The position numbers and the translations under genes were made by a program. DNA of 64,000 nt from Rhabditoides inermis (lineage: Eukaryota > Nematoda > Chromadorea > Rhabditida > Rhabditidae), in contig CAWZYM010000271.1 of assembly GCA_963966185.1 (NCBI GenBank), positions 1,181,501 to 1,245,500 on the forward strand. The letters run 5' to 3'. This document shows positions 11,822 through 22,581 of the stretch, piece by piece; within the stretch, counting starts at the first letter, position 1, and each line of letters begins with the position of its first letter. The notes under the pieces are model-generated. The model searched no databases and was not told the DNA's origin. It was given only the letters and a program-made list of their open reading frames with translations.

Positions 11822-12119
11822 TGTACTGATGATATTATAATAAAGAAATTTCAAGTTGTTTGCAGCTTCGGTTTGAAGCTAAAAAAAGTTAAACGAGATC
11901 AGATCAGACAAGAAAGTGAAGTAAGGCGGTAGCGCAGTGAATGTGCTTGAGCATCTTAGTTGATAGGTTGCTGGTTAGTCGATGTCGCCCTCGAGTCGAA
12001 AGAAGTTCTGCTACCGCGGTGAATTGGCGACCATCCTGACACGTTGTCAGTCGCTAGCCAAAAGTCACACCATTGTTGTGGATTCTCAATGCTGATTTTC
12101 TAGAACCATAGCATCTTGT
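11822..12119. other. Intergenic with a weak tRNA-like motif
   Basis: ATAATAAAG just after the SRT-like stop may be its poly(A) signal. At 11932-12010 GGTAGCGCAGTG resembles a pol III A box, but no convincing B box follows. There is no gene. Confidence 0.35.
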
Positions 12120-12380
12120 ACTCTACTGCAGCTGCTTTATTGTCAATGTTCACAGGCATTTCATGAGCGTGAAATTATTAGTTCAACTCCCATCAGAAAA
12201 ACGTATCCACATTACCAGACTCTCCGAACTGCTCCGCAGCCCTCCGAGGCTTGACCGCAGGGCCAGTCTTCAAAAGACGAACTTGCTCTCTGATAACTCC
12301 GGCTTAGTCCTTGGCCCTGCGAGCCAGCCTCGGAGGGCTGCGGAGCAGCCCGGAGAGGCTGGTGTAGATCAATGATTGAT
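12120..12380 (-). ncRNA. Candidate heat-shock-driven hairpin RNA
   Basis: A compact minus-strand transcription unit with no significant reading frame; only about ten-codon ORFs are present. A TATAAAA box (12406-12412) is preceded by two heat-shock elements. About 45 bases downstream of the TATA box begins a long hairpin: arms 12215-12268 and 12309-12362, 54 bases each, roughly 85-90% complementary, with a 40-base loop. AATAAA lies on the same strand at 12136-12141. The expected transcript is about 240-260 nt, dominated by the hairpin. Alternatively it may be an inverted-repeat transposon that happens to carry heat-shock elements, as reported for Helitrons in Caenorhabditis. Expression is unknown. 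Confidence 0.4.
12215..12362. repeat. Long inverted repeat (hairpin)
   Basis: The arms share the core CTGCTCCGCAGCCCTCCGAG on one side and its complement on the other, and then GCAGGGCCA. Mismatches are few and scattered. The loop contains CTCTGATAACTCCGG. Confidence 0.9.
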
Positions 12381-12405
12381 TTGTGATCTGAGGCGAGAAG
12401 CTGCC

Positions 12406-12566
12406 TTTTATAGCCCCTGTTATGCGTTTCTGGAAAGTTCCACGACTTTCTGAAGAGACGCAGACAGACAGTCAGAGAGGGCGCAGACAGTCAGAGATAA
12501 ATCTCTGTAGGGGTGAATCTCTAGCACGCTCACCTGATTTTTTCCGTAGAAGCTTCTGGAAAGTTC
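12406..12566 (-). promoter_or_regulatory. Heat-shock promoter: TATA box and two HSE arrays
   Basis: TATAAAA on the minus strand at 12406-12412. TTCTGGAAAGTTC at 12428-12440 is a perfect three-unit heat-shock element (TTCnnGAAnnTTC). GAAGCTTCTGGAAAGTTC at 12549-12566 is a perfect four-unit array. Trimers of alternating nGAAn are the binding unit of HSF1. The first array sits 16 bases from the TATA box, the geometry of small heat-shock gene promoters. Between the arrays CAGACAGTCAGAGA-type units repeat. Confidence 0.7.
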
Positions 12567-13130
12567 CAAAAAGTTGATTACGACAACAGGCAACTCGAGA
12601 GTAACAGAAAAACAGTAAAAAACGGCTTAAAACATTGATTTTTCTTACTGTGGTGTACTGTAGGATTACTGTTGGATACCGTAACCCACTGCGACATGAT
12701 CCTCAACCCTTGAGGTGCTCATTGGTATAGGTGGTTGGGACCTCTGACCCTTTGGCGCGACAGGAGAGTCTGGACATACACACACCACGTTAGCGCTTGA
12801 TTAAGAAGTATGATTGAGAACTCCGTTTTTCCCCAGTGCATATCACATAGAGTAGGGCCGCCCACCAGTTCGCACTCCCTCGCGCAGAGAGGCGCAAGAA
12901 ACGAAATAGGTTAGACAGCTAGAGAGTGCGAGGCAAAGAAAGATATCGAATTTTCGCGCGCGGACGCACTTTTTCTAAATGAGTGCAGTAGGTAACGTTT
13001 GTTGTTGTTTACTTTTCGTTGACGTAAACAAATCTTGTCAATAAAAAATTTATTATCAGAACACAATCCAAACATGCGAGCACAGGTACGTGCAACAACA
13101 ACAATCAACAAATCAAACTTAAATCAGTAG

Positions 13131-13170
13131 ATTTCAATCGATATCAATCGATATCAATCGATATCAAACA
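13131..13170. repeat. Ten-base tandem repeat ATATCAATCG
   Basis: About three and a half copies, just beyond the 3' end of the broken RGG gene. Confidence 0.8.
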
Positions 13171-14296
13171 ATAACGACCGGGAGATATAACAACAAAGTT
13201 AGATAAACAACAGTGAGCCTAGTATCACAACAATAGCGTTCAATCGAGTCAGAGTCGTACCTGTAGGCTGTGTCGGTCTTGCGCTTGGGAGCGCGCTGAC
13301 TCCTGCGAAGCGGCAGGGTCGAAGGTGCAGCAGGAGAGACTCCACTGCACGACGGCACGTCTGGGTCCACGTCTCCAGACACCACCTTCACCTTACCACC
13401 TCGTCCGCCTCCGGAGCCACGCCCCCCGGCCACGTCCACCGCGGCCACGCCCACCACGGCCACGCCCACCACGGCCACGCCCACCTCGACTACGCCCACC
13501 TTGGCAACCGCCTCGCTCCATGGCGCATCCAGTGTCCTCTCCGACGAAGCGTCCGGGGTGCACTCCCTTCACGTCCTCTTGGGTCCGCCCATCGAAGTAC
13601 TTCTGCGCCACCTCCTTGCCGAGACTGTGTGCCAGCCTCCTCACCTCCTCCTCGTCCGACTACAGATCCGTACCTGTCCTCTCCTTCTCCGGCTCCGAGT
13701 CTTCCTTTTCCTCCTCGCTGTCCTTGTCGTCCGACTCCAGATCGATAAAGCTTTCCGCGCCTGCTTGTCTGTCATCTCCTCATCTCCGTCCGTCCACTTC
13801 TCCTCCTCAAACCTGCGCGCCAGCTCATCGTCCTCTGCCAGGGTCTTCTCAACCTCCGCCTTGAGTGCTGCCACGGTGAATTTCCTGTTCTTCTGGTAGA
13901 ACCGGTGGTGAATCACGTGACGGATCCTGTAGCGAATGCGAGGACAGGCGCGGCGCAACGCTCTTGCTGTCCGTTCAGCGCGGGTATACCTCTTGTGTCG
14001 CTTATAACACGACGGCAACGCACCCTTGCTCTGCACCTTCTTGATGTGCCGCTCAACATGCCGACGCACTGTATCCGGGGAGAGGCCGGTGAGAGTAGCA
14101 GTGAGAACGAAGACGTCCCTGTAGAAGAGAGGCAGAGGGGCGCCGTGTTTGTCTTTGATCTCACTGAGACCTGCATAGACTCGAGCGACTATCATGCCGG
14201 TCGACTCACAGAGGCGCTGCGAGTGGGAACAATCGACTCGCTCGTTCACGGTCACCTGCAATAATCCAATGTTTCGTCGAAACAGGTGCCCCACCT
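13164..14296 (-). pseudogene. Broken gene: HTH-like domain, acidic linker and RGG box
   Basis: The minus-strand frame from about 14296 or Met 14196 reads MIVARVYAGLSEIKDKHG, then VLTATLTGLSPDTVRRHVER. This resembles the N-terminal helix-turn-helix found ahead of Tc1-like DDE domains ('ATGVSxxTVxRI'). RIRYRIRHVIHHRFYQKN then follows, matching the second helix block of those proteins. No DDE core is present. After KQARKA the protein-like sequence shifts frame (near 13745-13760) to an acidic run, meets TAG 13660-13662, and continues in frame as EEEVRRLAHSLGKEVAQKYF. It ends in about eight GRGGRGRGG repeats. A G6 run (C 13422-13427) shifts frame again into a Lys/Arg-rich tail. Three lesions suggest a pseudogene; assembly errors in homopolymers are the alternative. 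Confidence 0.55.
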
Positions 14297-14635
14297 TTAC
14301 GTGCGATGGAACACATGCGAGATGGACACAAACAAAGATCGTTACTTGCTGGACACGGATGCTTGCACTTTGTAGACCTGTTTAAAATGGGCAAAACAGC
14401 AAAATTGTATAGTGGCAATTCTACTGTTCGGCAACCTTGAACTCGATTTGAATGCGATTCGCCCAGTAGTGCACTTTCAGTTCCAACAAGCTTCTTTCCT
14501 ATTTAAACTGATGTGTTTTCAACTCTTCTGCATTCTTAACCGTCTCGACCGCTCTCTCACATCCTACGAGGCACAATGATTGCGAAATTATGCAGTTCGG
14601 CACCGATTCGCATACATTAGGCCGTGTGGGGTCGG

Positions 14636-14643
14636 CATAAAAG
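14636..14643 (+). promoter_or_regulatory. TATA-like box CATAAAAG
   Basis: GGCATAAAAGCGGC lies 68 bases before the ATG of the repeat-protein gene. The same GGCATAAAAG context precedes the second collagen at 53771. Confidence 0.55.
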
Positions 14644-14703
14644 CGGCGCGCGGCGGGCGGACAGACCACTCCAGTCCGCTCTGCCCCCAGTGCTAGACAG
14701 TCA

Positions 14704-16884
14704 ATGGCCGACCACCAGCCGCCGTCCCGCATCGGACCCGTCTCCTCCGACTACATACTCGGAGCGCAGGCCGTGGGAGCGGTGCGCAGCGAGTACGCAC
14801 TCGAATCCGCCGCCGCCGCCGCACCCAACAACGCCGTGTCGAGCCGCGGAGGGTTCCAGCCGGCGACCGCCAAGACGTCCGAGTACATGTCTGGCGCGCT
14901 GCGCCGCTGGCAGACGCTGCACGAGTCCGGCCCCGCGTACCAGCAGCCAGCGGAAGAGGTGGAGACCGAGGTGACCGCCCATCCCCAGTCCACCTACACG
15001 CCGGCTGTCGTCGACGGACAGCTCTACTTCCTCGCTGCTGACTCGAATAGCGGCGCCTCGCCTTCTATGGTAACCTATACCTGTACTGTATCCTACCGTA
15101 TACCTGTTTCTAGACGTCGGTGCGCACTGCTCGCGAGGGCTCGCTCAACGACATCTCGTTCACGCTGGCGCAGATTCAGGCGATTCTCGGCCCGGCGCAG
15201 CTGCACAAGCTGCTCGCCCAGCACAAGGTACGGTAGTTAGGTATACGGTGAAGGTACAGTATTCTAGGAGGACCTTGCCGCCGGTCGCGCGTCGCCCTCG
15301 AACGAGATGAACGCCACCCATGAAGAGCCGTCGGGTCAGCTGCGCGACGCACTCCATCAGCTCTCCCGCGAGGTAAACGGTAGAGTACCGTAACCCTGAG
15401 CCACCGTTTCTCAGGTGCGCCCGTCCGAGTCGAGCGAGTCGCAGACGGGCTCTACGGCGTCGACCTACTCGTACGTGAGCACTGCCACTGTGCCGTCTAC
15501 GGTGGCGACTGCTCTGTCGACTCGCACCGCCGTCGCCGCGTCGGAAACGGCAATGGCCACCGCTCATGACTCGACTGTACGCACCGCAGCCGAGTCGCCC
15601 ACTACTCAACTGGCCACTGCCAACGACGCCACGATGAAGACGGCCAACGAGACCGAGTTCATTCGCACTGCGTGGGAGCAGCCGTCGACGTTCGTGTCCA
15701 CCGCCCGCACCGAGCACACTGTCAACACTGCCGCCGAGGCGCCCAGCACTCTCATCAACACTGCTGTCGACCAGACCATGCGCACTGCCAACGAGACCGA
15801 GTTCATCCGGACGGCGTGGGAGCAGCCGTCGACTTTCGTGTCCACCGCGCGCTCGGACGAGAGTGTGCACACTGCCATGCAAGCGCCCTACACCCACATG
15901 GCCACTGCCAACGATCAGACCATGCACACCTCGATCGAGTCTCCCTCCACTGCCATGGCGACTGCTATCGACACGCTGAAGACTGCCAACGAGTCGCCTT
16001 CCACTCAGATGGGAACCGCCCTGGACATGACTGTGCGCACGGCCAACGAGTCGCCGTCGACCTACATGAAGACGGCCGCCAGCCAGTAAGTACTGTAGTC
16101 ACTGTAGTGTACTGTACTTTTGTACCGTCGAAGGCTGTACCGTAATTATGAATACTGTACTCTCCCCCTCGCCTACCGTATTCAATTTTTTTCATTTCAC
16201 AGGTCTAACGTGAGCACGGCTGCGATGGGTCCGGCGTCGACGGTCGTTGCGACTGCCAACAATCAGACGCTTCACACGTCTGCCGAGTCTCCGTACACTG
16301 CCATGGCGACTGCCATCGACACTCTGCGCACCGCCAACGAGTCGCCCGACACGCAGATGGCCACTGCCGTCGACCAGACGATGCGCACCTCGATCGAGTC
16401 TCCCTCCACCGCCATGGCGACGGCTGTCGACACGCTCAAGACCGCGCACGAGTCGCCGTCGACGCAAATGCTGACTGCCAACGAGGAGACTATGCACACT
16501 GCGCGCGAGTCGCCCTCGACTGCCATGGCCACTGCCGCCGAGACGGACATGGTTCGCACGGCTGCGATGGGCCCGGCGTCGACCGCGGTGGCGACTGCCC
16601 GCGACCGCTCCGCCTCCCGCACCCGCTTCGGTTCGGCGATCGACGGAGTGGATCTGCACACCGCCGCGCAGAAGACCGACTCGATCATCAACGCGCAGCA
16701 GGGGTGGGTGACACTTTTTTGTCTCTGTATGTCGCTCTATCTATCAAACAGTGCTTGCAGAGTGACGGCGCACCGTCTCACGCACACTCCCTCGAACCTG
16801 GATGCGCGCGCGGCTCGCGCTGCCGACTCTCTGTCCACCAACGACCTCGATGACGTGAAGACTGCCGTGCTCTCCACCAACTAG
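14704..16884 (+). CDS. Thr/Ala/Ser-rich tandem-repeat protein, unrecognised
   Basis: Starts at ATG 14704 after a TATA-like box. Exons are about 14704-15068, 15114-15228, 15271-15372, 15415-16086, 16202-16702 and 16761-16884. The N-terminal about 200 residues are non-repetitive (SSDYILGAQAVGAVRSEYAL, EYMSGALRRWQTLHESGP, FTLAQIQAILGPAQLHKLL). From exon 4 on, about 18-20-residue units repeat, such as TANESPSTQMATAVDQTMRT, alternating with a longer unit NETEFIRTAWEQPSTFVSTA that occurs twice. The tail ends DDVKTAVLSTN. There is no signal peptide, no Cys and no membrane segment; it is probably intrinsically disordered and intracellular. Ser/Thr spacing offers many phosphorylation sites (inference). 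I do not recognise a family. Codon use is GC-rich and uniform, so it is a real expressed gene. The introns carry TACYGTA-type motifs. Confidence 0.85.
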
Positions 16885-18088
16885 ACATACTCGACTCATC
16901 ACTTAGAGCCCAACTCCCCCCCCCCCCCCCGTTAGATCCACCCTTACATCCCGTGTTTCCGTTAACTTGTCCCGCCGCGTTTTTTTCCGAGGGAACATTG
17001 AGATTTAAACATGCAGCCCTCTCTTTGTCAGACTAGCGCTCAATGTTGTGTGTGAGAGAGTGACCGATTGCCGCATAAAGCTTGATTTAAAACGTCTGTC
17101 GCCGTATCAATCTTCATTCACGCCTAACTTTTCGTTTATACGTTTCACCAAAAAAAAAATTCGTTTTTTTTTGTTTCGATGATGTTTCGAGAGATATTTT
17201 TTCGATGTCAACGTTTCAAGAGAATCAAAAGTACATGCTTGACGAATATACGCCACATGTACGCAATGTCGAAATGTGCATTGTGCATGTGATGTTTAGC
17301 AGATGTACAGCGAGAGAAATATTTTTTTCCCGACGTTTAGCCTATTTGGCGTCATCTCATCAGGAAAAGCATCACCTACCAATGTTGCGACGTGACGTTT
17401 CCAAGCATTTAGTTGAAACCCGTTGGGAAAAAAACTGCAATGACGCAAAAGAAAAAATCTGTAGTTGGTTAAATAAGAAGTTTCTACTGTCAGGATGAAT
17501 CATTCTTCAGACCGAAAAAAAGAACTACAGAGTTTAGCGATATGGTGCACTTTTCTCATCAGTGTGTGTCCCTAACGGAAACGACTTGAAAATATGAGTT
17601 TCCATTGATTCAGAGCCAAGTTATAGTCGAAAACGTCAATGACTGTCTGCAGCAAATGCCTGGAAAATGTACGAGATAACGAAAACAAACACAGCTTTTT
17701 GTCTCATTCGAAAACTATCTCTCATTTCATTAGTTATTGTCCGCAAAGAGACATTACAGCAGAGAGACCGAAAGACATTCAACACTTCACTGTTTCAGTG
17801 TTTCGCTCGCAAACATGGGATGAATGTCAATTAAATGGATAACACTATTCTTTTTTAGCATTATGCCAGAAACTCGCGTGAAAGGAATTAGATTATTACG
17901 ACCGCTGATGTCTGGTTTAGAACGAACAACGTGCGATATGATATGAAAGCATACCTATTTCAATACCACCTGCATACGGTGACTCACTTTCTCAGTAAGT
18001 AAGAGATAATTTCTTTGTTGCAGCTGGTTATTGTTTTCAACTTGATCAACTTGAACAAAACATCCACTCTTCACTCACGACTCACGCT
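16885..18088. other. Intergenic
   Basis: A run of 14 C (about 16917-16930) follows the repeat-protein stop. The rest is AT-rich. Short open frames at 17205-17498 and 17639-17842 have no protein-like composition, so I call no gene. Confidence 0.5.
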
Positions 18089-20510
18089 ATGCTAGGCGTA
18101 ACCGACATCAGTCTCGATTCGGAACTCGAAGTTGTTCTACATCAATTCATTCTCATAGTTGAACTATTAGTGATTGTATGCGGTCTTTGCGTACAAGCGG
18201 TCGTAACTCGCGTGAAATACAACACACCTCAGTTCCATCCGCATTTGGTGAGTTGATGATAGACGCAGCTACATAACTAACGCGCGTTTTCGCAGCTTAT
18301 CGTTTTCGCAAACTACGACCTGTGCTCCGTTGTTATGACCATTTCACGCATCGTTATCATAGCCACTTATTTTCTCGACGCGCCTGCGGTTTACGGTTAG
18401 AGTGAACGAACTCTGTCGATCACTTGTGGTTTCAGAACTGCGACATCCGTTGTGTCAACTGTGTGATGTTGTGCGCACTGCCGCTGCCTCCTGTGCCATC
18501 TGCAATTCGCCCATTATTCTAGCTGAGCGTTTTCTCTCCTGCTATTTTCTCTCGTCCTACGAACACATGAAACACAGAGTTTTTGTCGTCTCAATAATTG
18601 CCGCTGATTGGCTTATTTGTGGCGCTTGTCTATACGTCATAACGATATGTAGGTGTTTTTTTTTGCTTGCGACCTTTTCACGCGCCCTGTGTTTTTTTTC
18701 AGACAACGCGCCAGTGATGTACTTTGTCGCAGTCGGCGATGTGTGTACGTGGTTCACTATTGGGGTGAGCAACTACCAACACACACGGCAATGCACAATA
18801 AACAAAACGAAGTACGCGCGTCGTGTGCGCCACTGCTCAGTTCATCACTACTTTAAATACCCCAAGGTCCTCTCGCGTGATTTTCTTCAGTATCACTTTT
18901 ACTTATCAGCGCGCAACTCTCAATCAAATGATCGATGCATATAAATTTCTAAGGAATTAATTCTCGCAATAGATATAATGGTGCAAAATGGTATTTGCTG
19001 ACCAGGTGTAAAGCATCGATAAAGCCTCTTACATGCTAATGGTGACTGTTCGCACAAAGTTACGTGTATGCTTGAAGCGGGATGAGCTCTACAGAATTGC
19101 ATTCTTGCAGAAAAAGACGCGCGCGACTCCGTCTTGTAGACAAAATCTCCGTATCCATTTTTGTAGCCATATGCGGTCAACGTAAAAGTCCATGTTTCAT
19201 TTAAAAACGCAAGGCCGCTCGCCGTTTCACTCGGCGGGCCCAAACTCTTTATCGCGCCCTCCGGGATCAGTGTACTCTCTCCGCACTCTCTCGCTCGCAG
19301 GCGGCACTGCGTTTTGGCGCCAAAACTGAGGAGCGAGGGGTGTGCACTGTGCACACACAATACCGGCCACAATTAGAGATATGCTGATCATACTATCATG
19401 GTATGATGATAAGAAAGATGTGGAAACCACTAATCGAAACACGTTCATTTGAACAACATTTACAGTAGAACTACATCTGACGTCAGAGATGTGCAAACAG
19501 TTACTTGCACAAACAAAGGTTACTCCAACAATTTTTTTTCCTCTGACACCCTGATTTTGGTATGTTCAATTAGTTTTTTTCAGGTATTAAATAATCCCAG
19601 GTGTTTCATTTATTCCACCCCGGAAAAGTGGGTGGAATAGTGATGGAATTTCGGACGCAGAAAAAAGAGTCACTTTTCACATTTTTCTCCAACTTTCTTT
19701 CACGAACTCTTGCTCACTCTTTCAAGTTTGCACTCTGTTCCTGTCTAGCGTCGATGCAAAAACGCGTTCCGAAAAAAAAACATTTGTTCAGTTGTGAATT
19801 GCTGTAATGATGTGACTCACATGTCGGTCAGAAAAAAGGTGAATAATGCTCTTACGACAGGGTTTCTACTATCTTCTTCGCTGGTCGAAGCGTCGTCACG
19901 CCAACGGCCACTGGGAGTACTCACTTTCCGAGAGATTCCAAATCTCCGAAAACATACGGTACACTCGCGGGTCGAACGAAACTTGACGACTCGTTCCAGA
20001 GTCTGTGAAATGTTCGTGCCTTCCATCTACGCGTTTTCCCTCGGAAGCCTTCTATGCTTTTTTCTTTTCATATTCGTGAAGATGGTGAGCTTTTTCAGTA
20101 GATGAATAATTGACGTGTACAGGTGGATGGGACGAGTAGTTCCTTCCTGAAACTTCTTCTCTACCACATATACGAACTCGTCATTGCCGCGTTTTCGATA
20201 TCGATCTGGATGATCGAAATCCTCACTAACGACGTATGGAGAGCGGAGTTCTTGCGCATGATGAAACGGTAGGCAGTAAAAACAACGCCATCCGCTTGTT
20301 TTTAGGACTCACTCGAAAGTGGAGATCGCGGCTACGAACACGGACGAGCGACCGCGGTGAGTGTTGCATTGGCAGACATGCGTGATGGTTGTTCGTAGAC
20401 TGGTGTCTCGCATCAGCGGACACTCTCTGCACGTGGACACGGCGCGGCACAGCCATCTCCACTTCCAATCACTCTACTCGTCGTGGAACCGACGCATCGA
20501 AGAGCGATGA
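18089..20510 (+). CDS. SRE-like seven-transmembrane chemoreceptor
   Basis: SRE-type chemosensory receptor. Exons in order: MLGVTDISLDSELEVV with TM1 and PQFHPHL (18089-18247); LIVFANYDLCSVVMTISR; CDVVRTAAASC, then PIILAERFLSCYFLSSYEHM (the SRE 'ER..A....YE' block) and a TM; APVMYFVAVGDVCTWFTIG. After a 1.1-kb intron comes GFYYLLRWSKRRH ending LSERFQISENIR, the hallmark SRE motif. Then VCEMFVPSIYAFSLGSLL; KLLLYHIYELVIAAFSISIW with NDVWRAEF; a short THSKVEIAATN exon; and LVSRISGHSLHVDTARHSH to stop 20508-20510. All phases I checked agree and no lesion is visible. It is paralogous to the gene at 22582-24136. Confidence 0.88.
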
Positions 20511-20542
20511 GCGGACAGGGACATCAGAGACTCATTTCGTCT

Positions 20543-20597
20543 ATTTTTCTCTCGTGTCTTTTTCCAACAACACTGGAAAAAGACACGAGAGAAAAAT
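20543..20597. repeat. Perfect 24-bp hairpin downstream of the SRE-like gene
   Basis: The arms at 20543-20566 and 20574-20597 are perfect complements (core TCTCTCGTGTCTTTTTCCA), with a 7-base loop ACAACAC, starting 33 bases after the stop codon. It could form a 3'-UTR stem-loop, or be a small foldback element. Confidence 0.9.
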
Positions 20598-21486
20598 ATT
20601 TCGAAAACAGATCTCAGAAGTACCAGCGTTTCTTTTCGAAAGAAATTTGTTTCTAGTTGTTTATTTTTGATGTTATGATGTGATGTGAACCGTACACCTT
20701 GTCTTGTAAACAACGCATTTCTGTGAACGCTTGGGTTGAGTACAATACTGATTTCCTAGAATACACACTTTTGTTGTGTATAACTCACTAATGAAAACGT
20801 TTTTGACACAACGTGAATAGTGAAACGTGAATAAAATGAAATAAGAAAAACCGTCTTGTTATTTTTGAATTTTGATAAATTTTCTGGTTTCCTATTTACA
20901 AAACCAAACATGCAAAAAAAAATTTATAACATTGTTTGTTTTTCACAGTTTCTTGTGCTTTCGTGTAACAGTGTTTTTTTTTGCGAGCAGTGATGGTTGG
21001 TTGGCAGACATTAGACCTTTTAGAAGGAAGAAATTAGGAACCACAACGTGAGTTGCAGAGAGTGAGTCGAAATCATTCCACATTTTCTCACAGGACGCGT
21101 GACTTGTTATAATTAGCATAGAAAGATGCGCCCTTCAGCGTTGGTTGCAACGATATTTTCTTTATATATTGGATGACGTACTCTGTGAAGTAGTGAAAAT
21201 CGACAAAGTGTTATATGATGACTCCATAATTCTTTGATCTAGCCGCCAGTGCCCAGTTAGTAATGAAAAAATATGTCATAAGAGATGTATTCAATCATGT
21301 ACCGATTGATTACAGTCGAACAAAGAGTTAAGTATGGTAACATTAGAAACAAATTTCTTACATTTTTTAAATGACGTCATCAGAACTTTGATCTAGCCGC
21401 TCTTTGTCGCATCTTCCCCTGTGTGAGCGCGCGGTGCGCGCGCCGCGCGAAATAGAGTGGAATGTGAACGATGAATCTATGCACAG

Positions 21487-21878
21487 TTAAAGGAACAGTG
21501 GCGACTTATTTTCGACTCAGAGTATTGTTTAAAATTATATTAACCTAACACATTTGCAATTTTGGCGAAAGAACGACGATTCTGCACTAATTTCGAATCT
21601 GCCACCGCCAAGGATGCAGACGAAAATTTGAGTTCGAAATTGGTCCCACCATGAATAACCTACCGCTCTACTCTTCAATACTGCAAAAAATGAGCTCGGA
21701 GACATTAGCGCAAATGAACTACCCACTTTCACTTGCTTCATGGCTCAGTGCATGTGCGCTGCGTTGTGGCTCCCGAGCGTCGCGGGTTCGATTCCGGTCA
21801 CCGCCAAATGTTTTGCTCGTGTGAAAATGAGGATTTGTGGCAGGTTGTGGCAGAAATTAGTCGCCACTGTTCCTTTAA
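21487..21878. mobile_element. TTAA-ended inverted-repeat element carrying a tRNA-like sequence
   Basis: Perfect 20-bp inverted ends TTAAAGGAACAGTGGCGACT (21487-21506 and complement at 21859-21878). Terminal TTAA suggests a piggyBac-type target, so the true inverted repeat may be AGGAACAGTGGCGACT. The tRNA-like part is at 21737-21811. Confidence 0.75.
21737..21811 (+). other. tRNA-like sequence inside the TTAA element
   Basis: CATGGCTCAGTGCATG (A-box like) and GCGGGTTCGATTCC (B box) at tRNA spacing. It is followed by AAATGTTTTGCT, a tail shared with 8459-8541. The acceptor stem is absent, so it is degenerate. Confidence 0.55.
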
Positions 21879-22581
21879 TAATTTTGAAGTCAGCTTGAAA
21901 CTAACTATTACCACTTTCTAACATCTGGAAATCTCATTGTGGTTCCTATAAAGAGATGCTGCAAAAAGACACGACCGGCAGAAACACTTCAAAAAGCGCA
22001 TAGTGAACTCAGTTCACTATGCGTTTTTTTAAGTGTTTTTTTTTTCAAATGAACGAGCCACCACTGCTTGCGAGAACACTCACACGACACACAACGATAC
22101 AACGCTTATCTTTTTTGTCATAATTTCTTATTTTTGAGTTTGACACGAGTGACTCCTCCCACAGAAGAATTCTCATTTCTTCCCGCCCATCAGTTGTCAT
22201 GAGTATAAAAAAAGTTGTGGTGTGAATTTTCTCTGAAACATAGCATGAAATAATGTCATATTAGTCCTACTCATAATTATATGTTAGCTTTATTTTGTTT
22301 CGATTTTTTTCAAAACAGATGAGCTTCCGAGCTTAGAACTAATTATCGAGAAAATTCGTGAATCCACATCAAATGTTCTGTCCTCAAGTCTATGAGCCAT
22401 GTGATTAGAGCAATGCATGCATGACTCTGTCCTAGAAACGTGATAATTTCACTTTGCTGATGTAATCATCAAGTCGCAAATATGTCTTTCCTCAACTTTT
22501 CACGATTCATTTCATACACATCAGTGTTAATGTCGCTGTTGTTACGCGTCTTTTGTCATTTCATAATAATTTCGTTCAGTC

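Larger units (their letters stand above)
20970..22080. repeat. Nested inverted-repeat region between the SRE-like genes
   Basis: Imperfect matching arms occur at both ends. TAGGAACCACAACGTGAG near 21035 pairs with CTCATTGTGGTTCCTATA near 21940. GCGAGCAGTGATGG near 20982 pairs loosely with CCACCACTGCTTGCGAG near 22060. A cleaner element at 21487-21878 lies inside, and a palindrome GCGCATAGTGAAC/GTTCACTATGCG lies at about 22007-22035. No coding sequence. Confidence 0.45.

Noticed and set aside
12163..12375. 70-residue open frame across the hairpin
   Set aside because: It lies antisense to the proposed transcript and derives from the inverted repeat arms.
15160..16691. Long minus-strand frames over the repeat protein
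   Set aside because: Antisense of a GC-rich repetitive coding sequence; splice sites and start support the plus strand.
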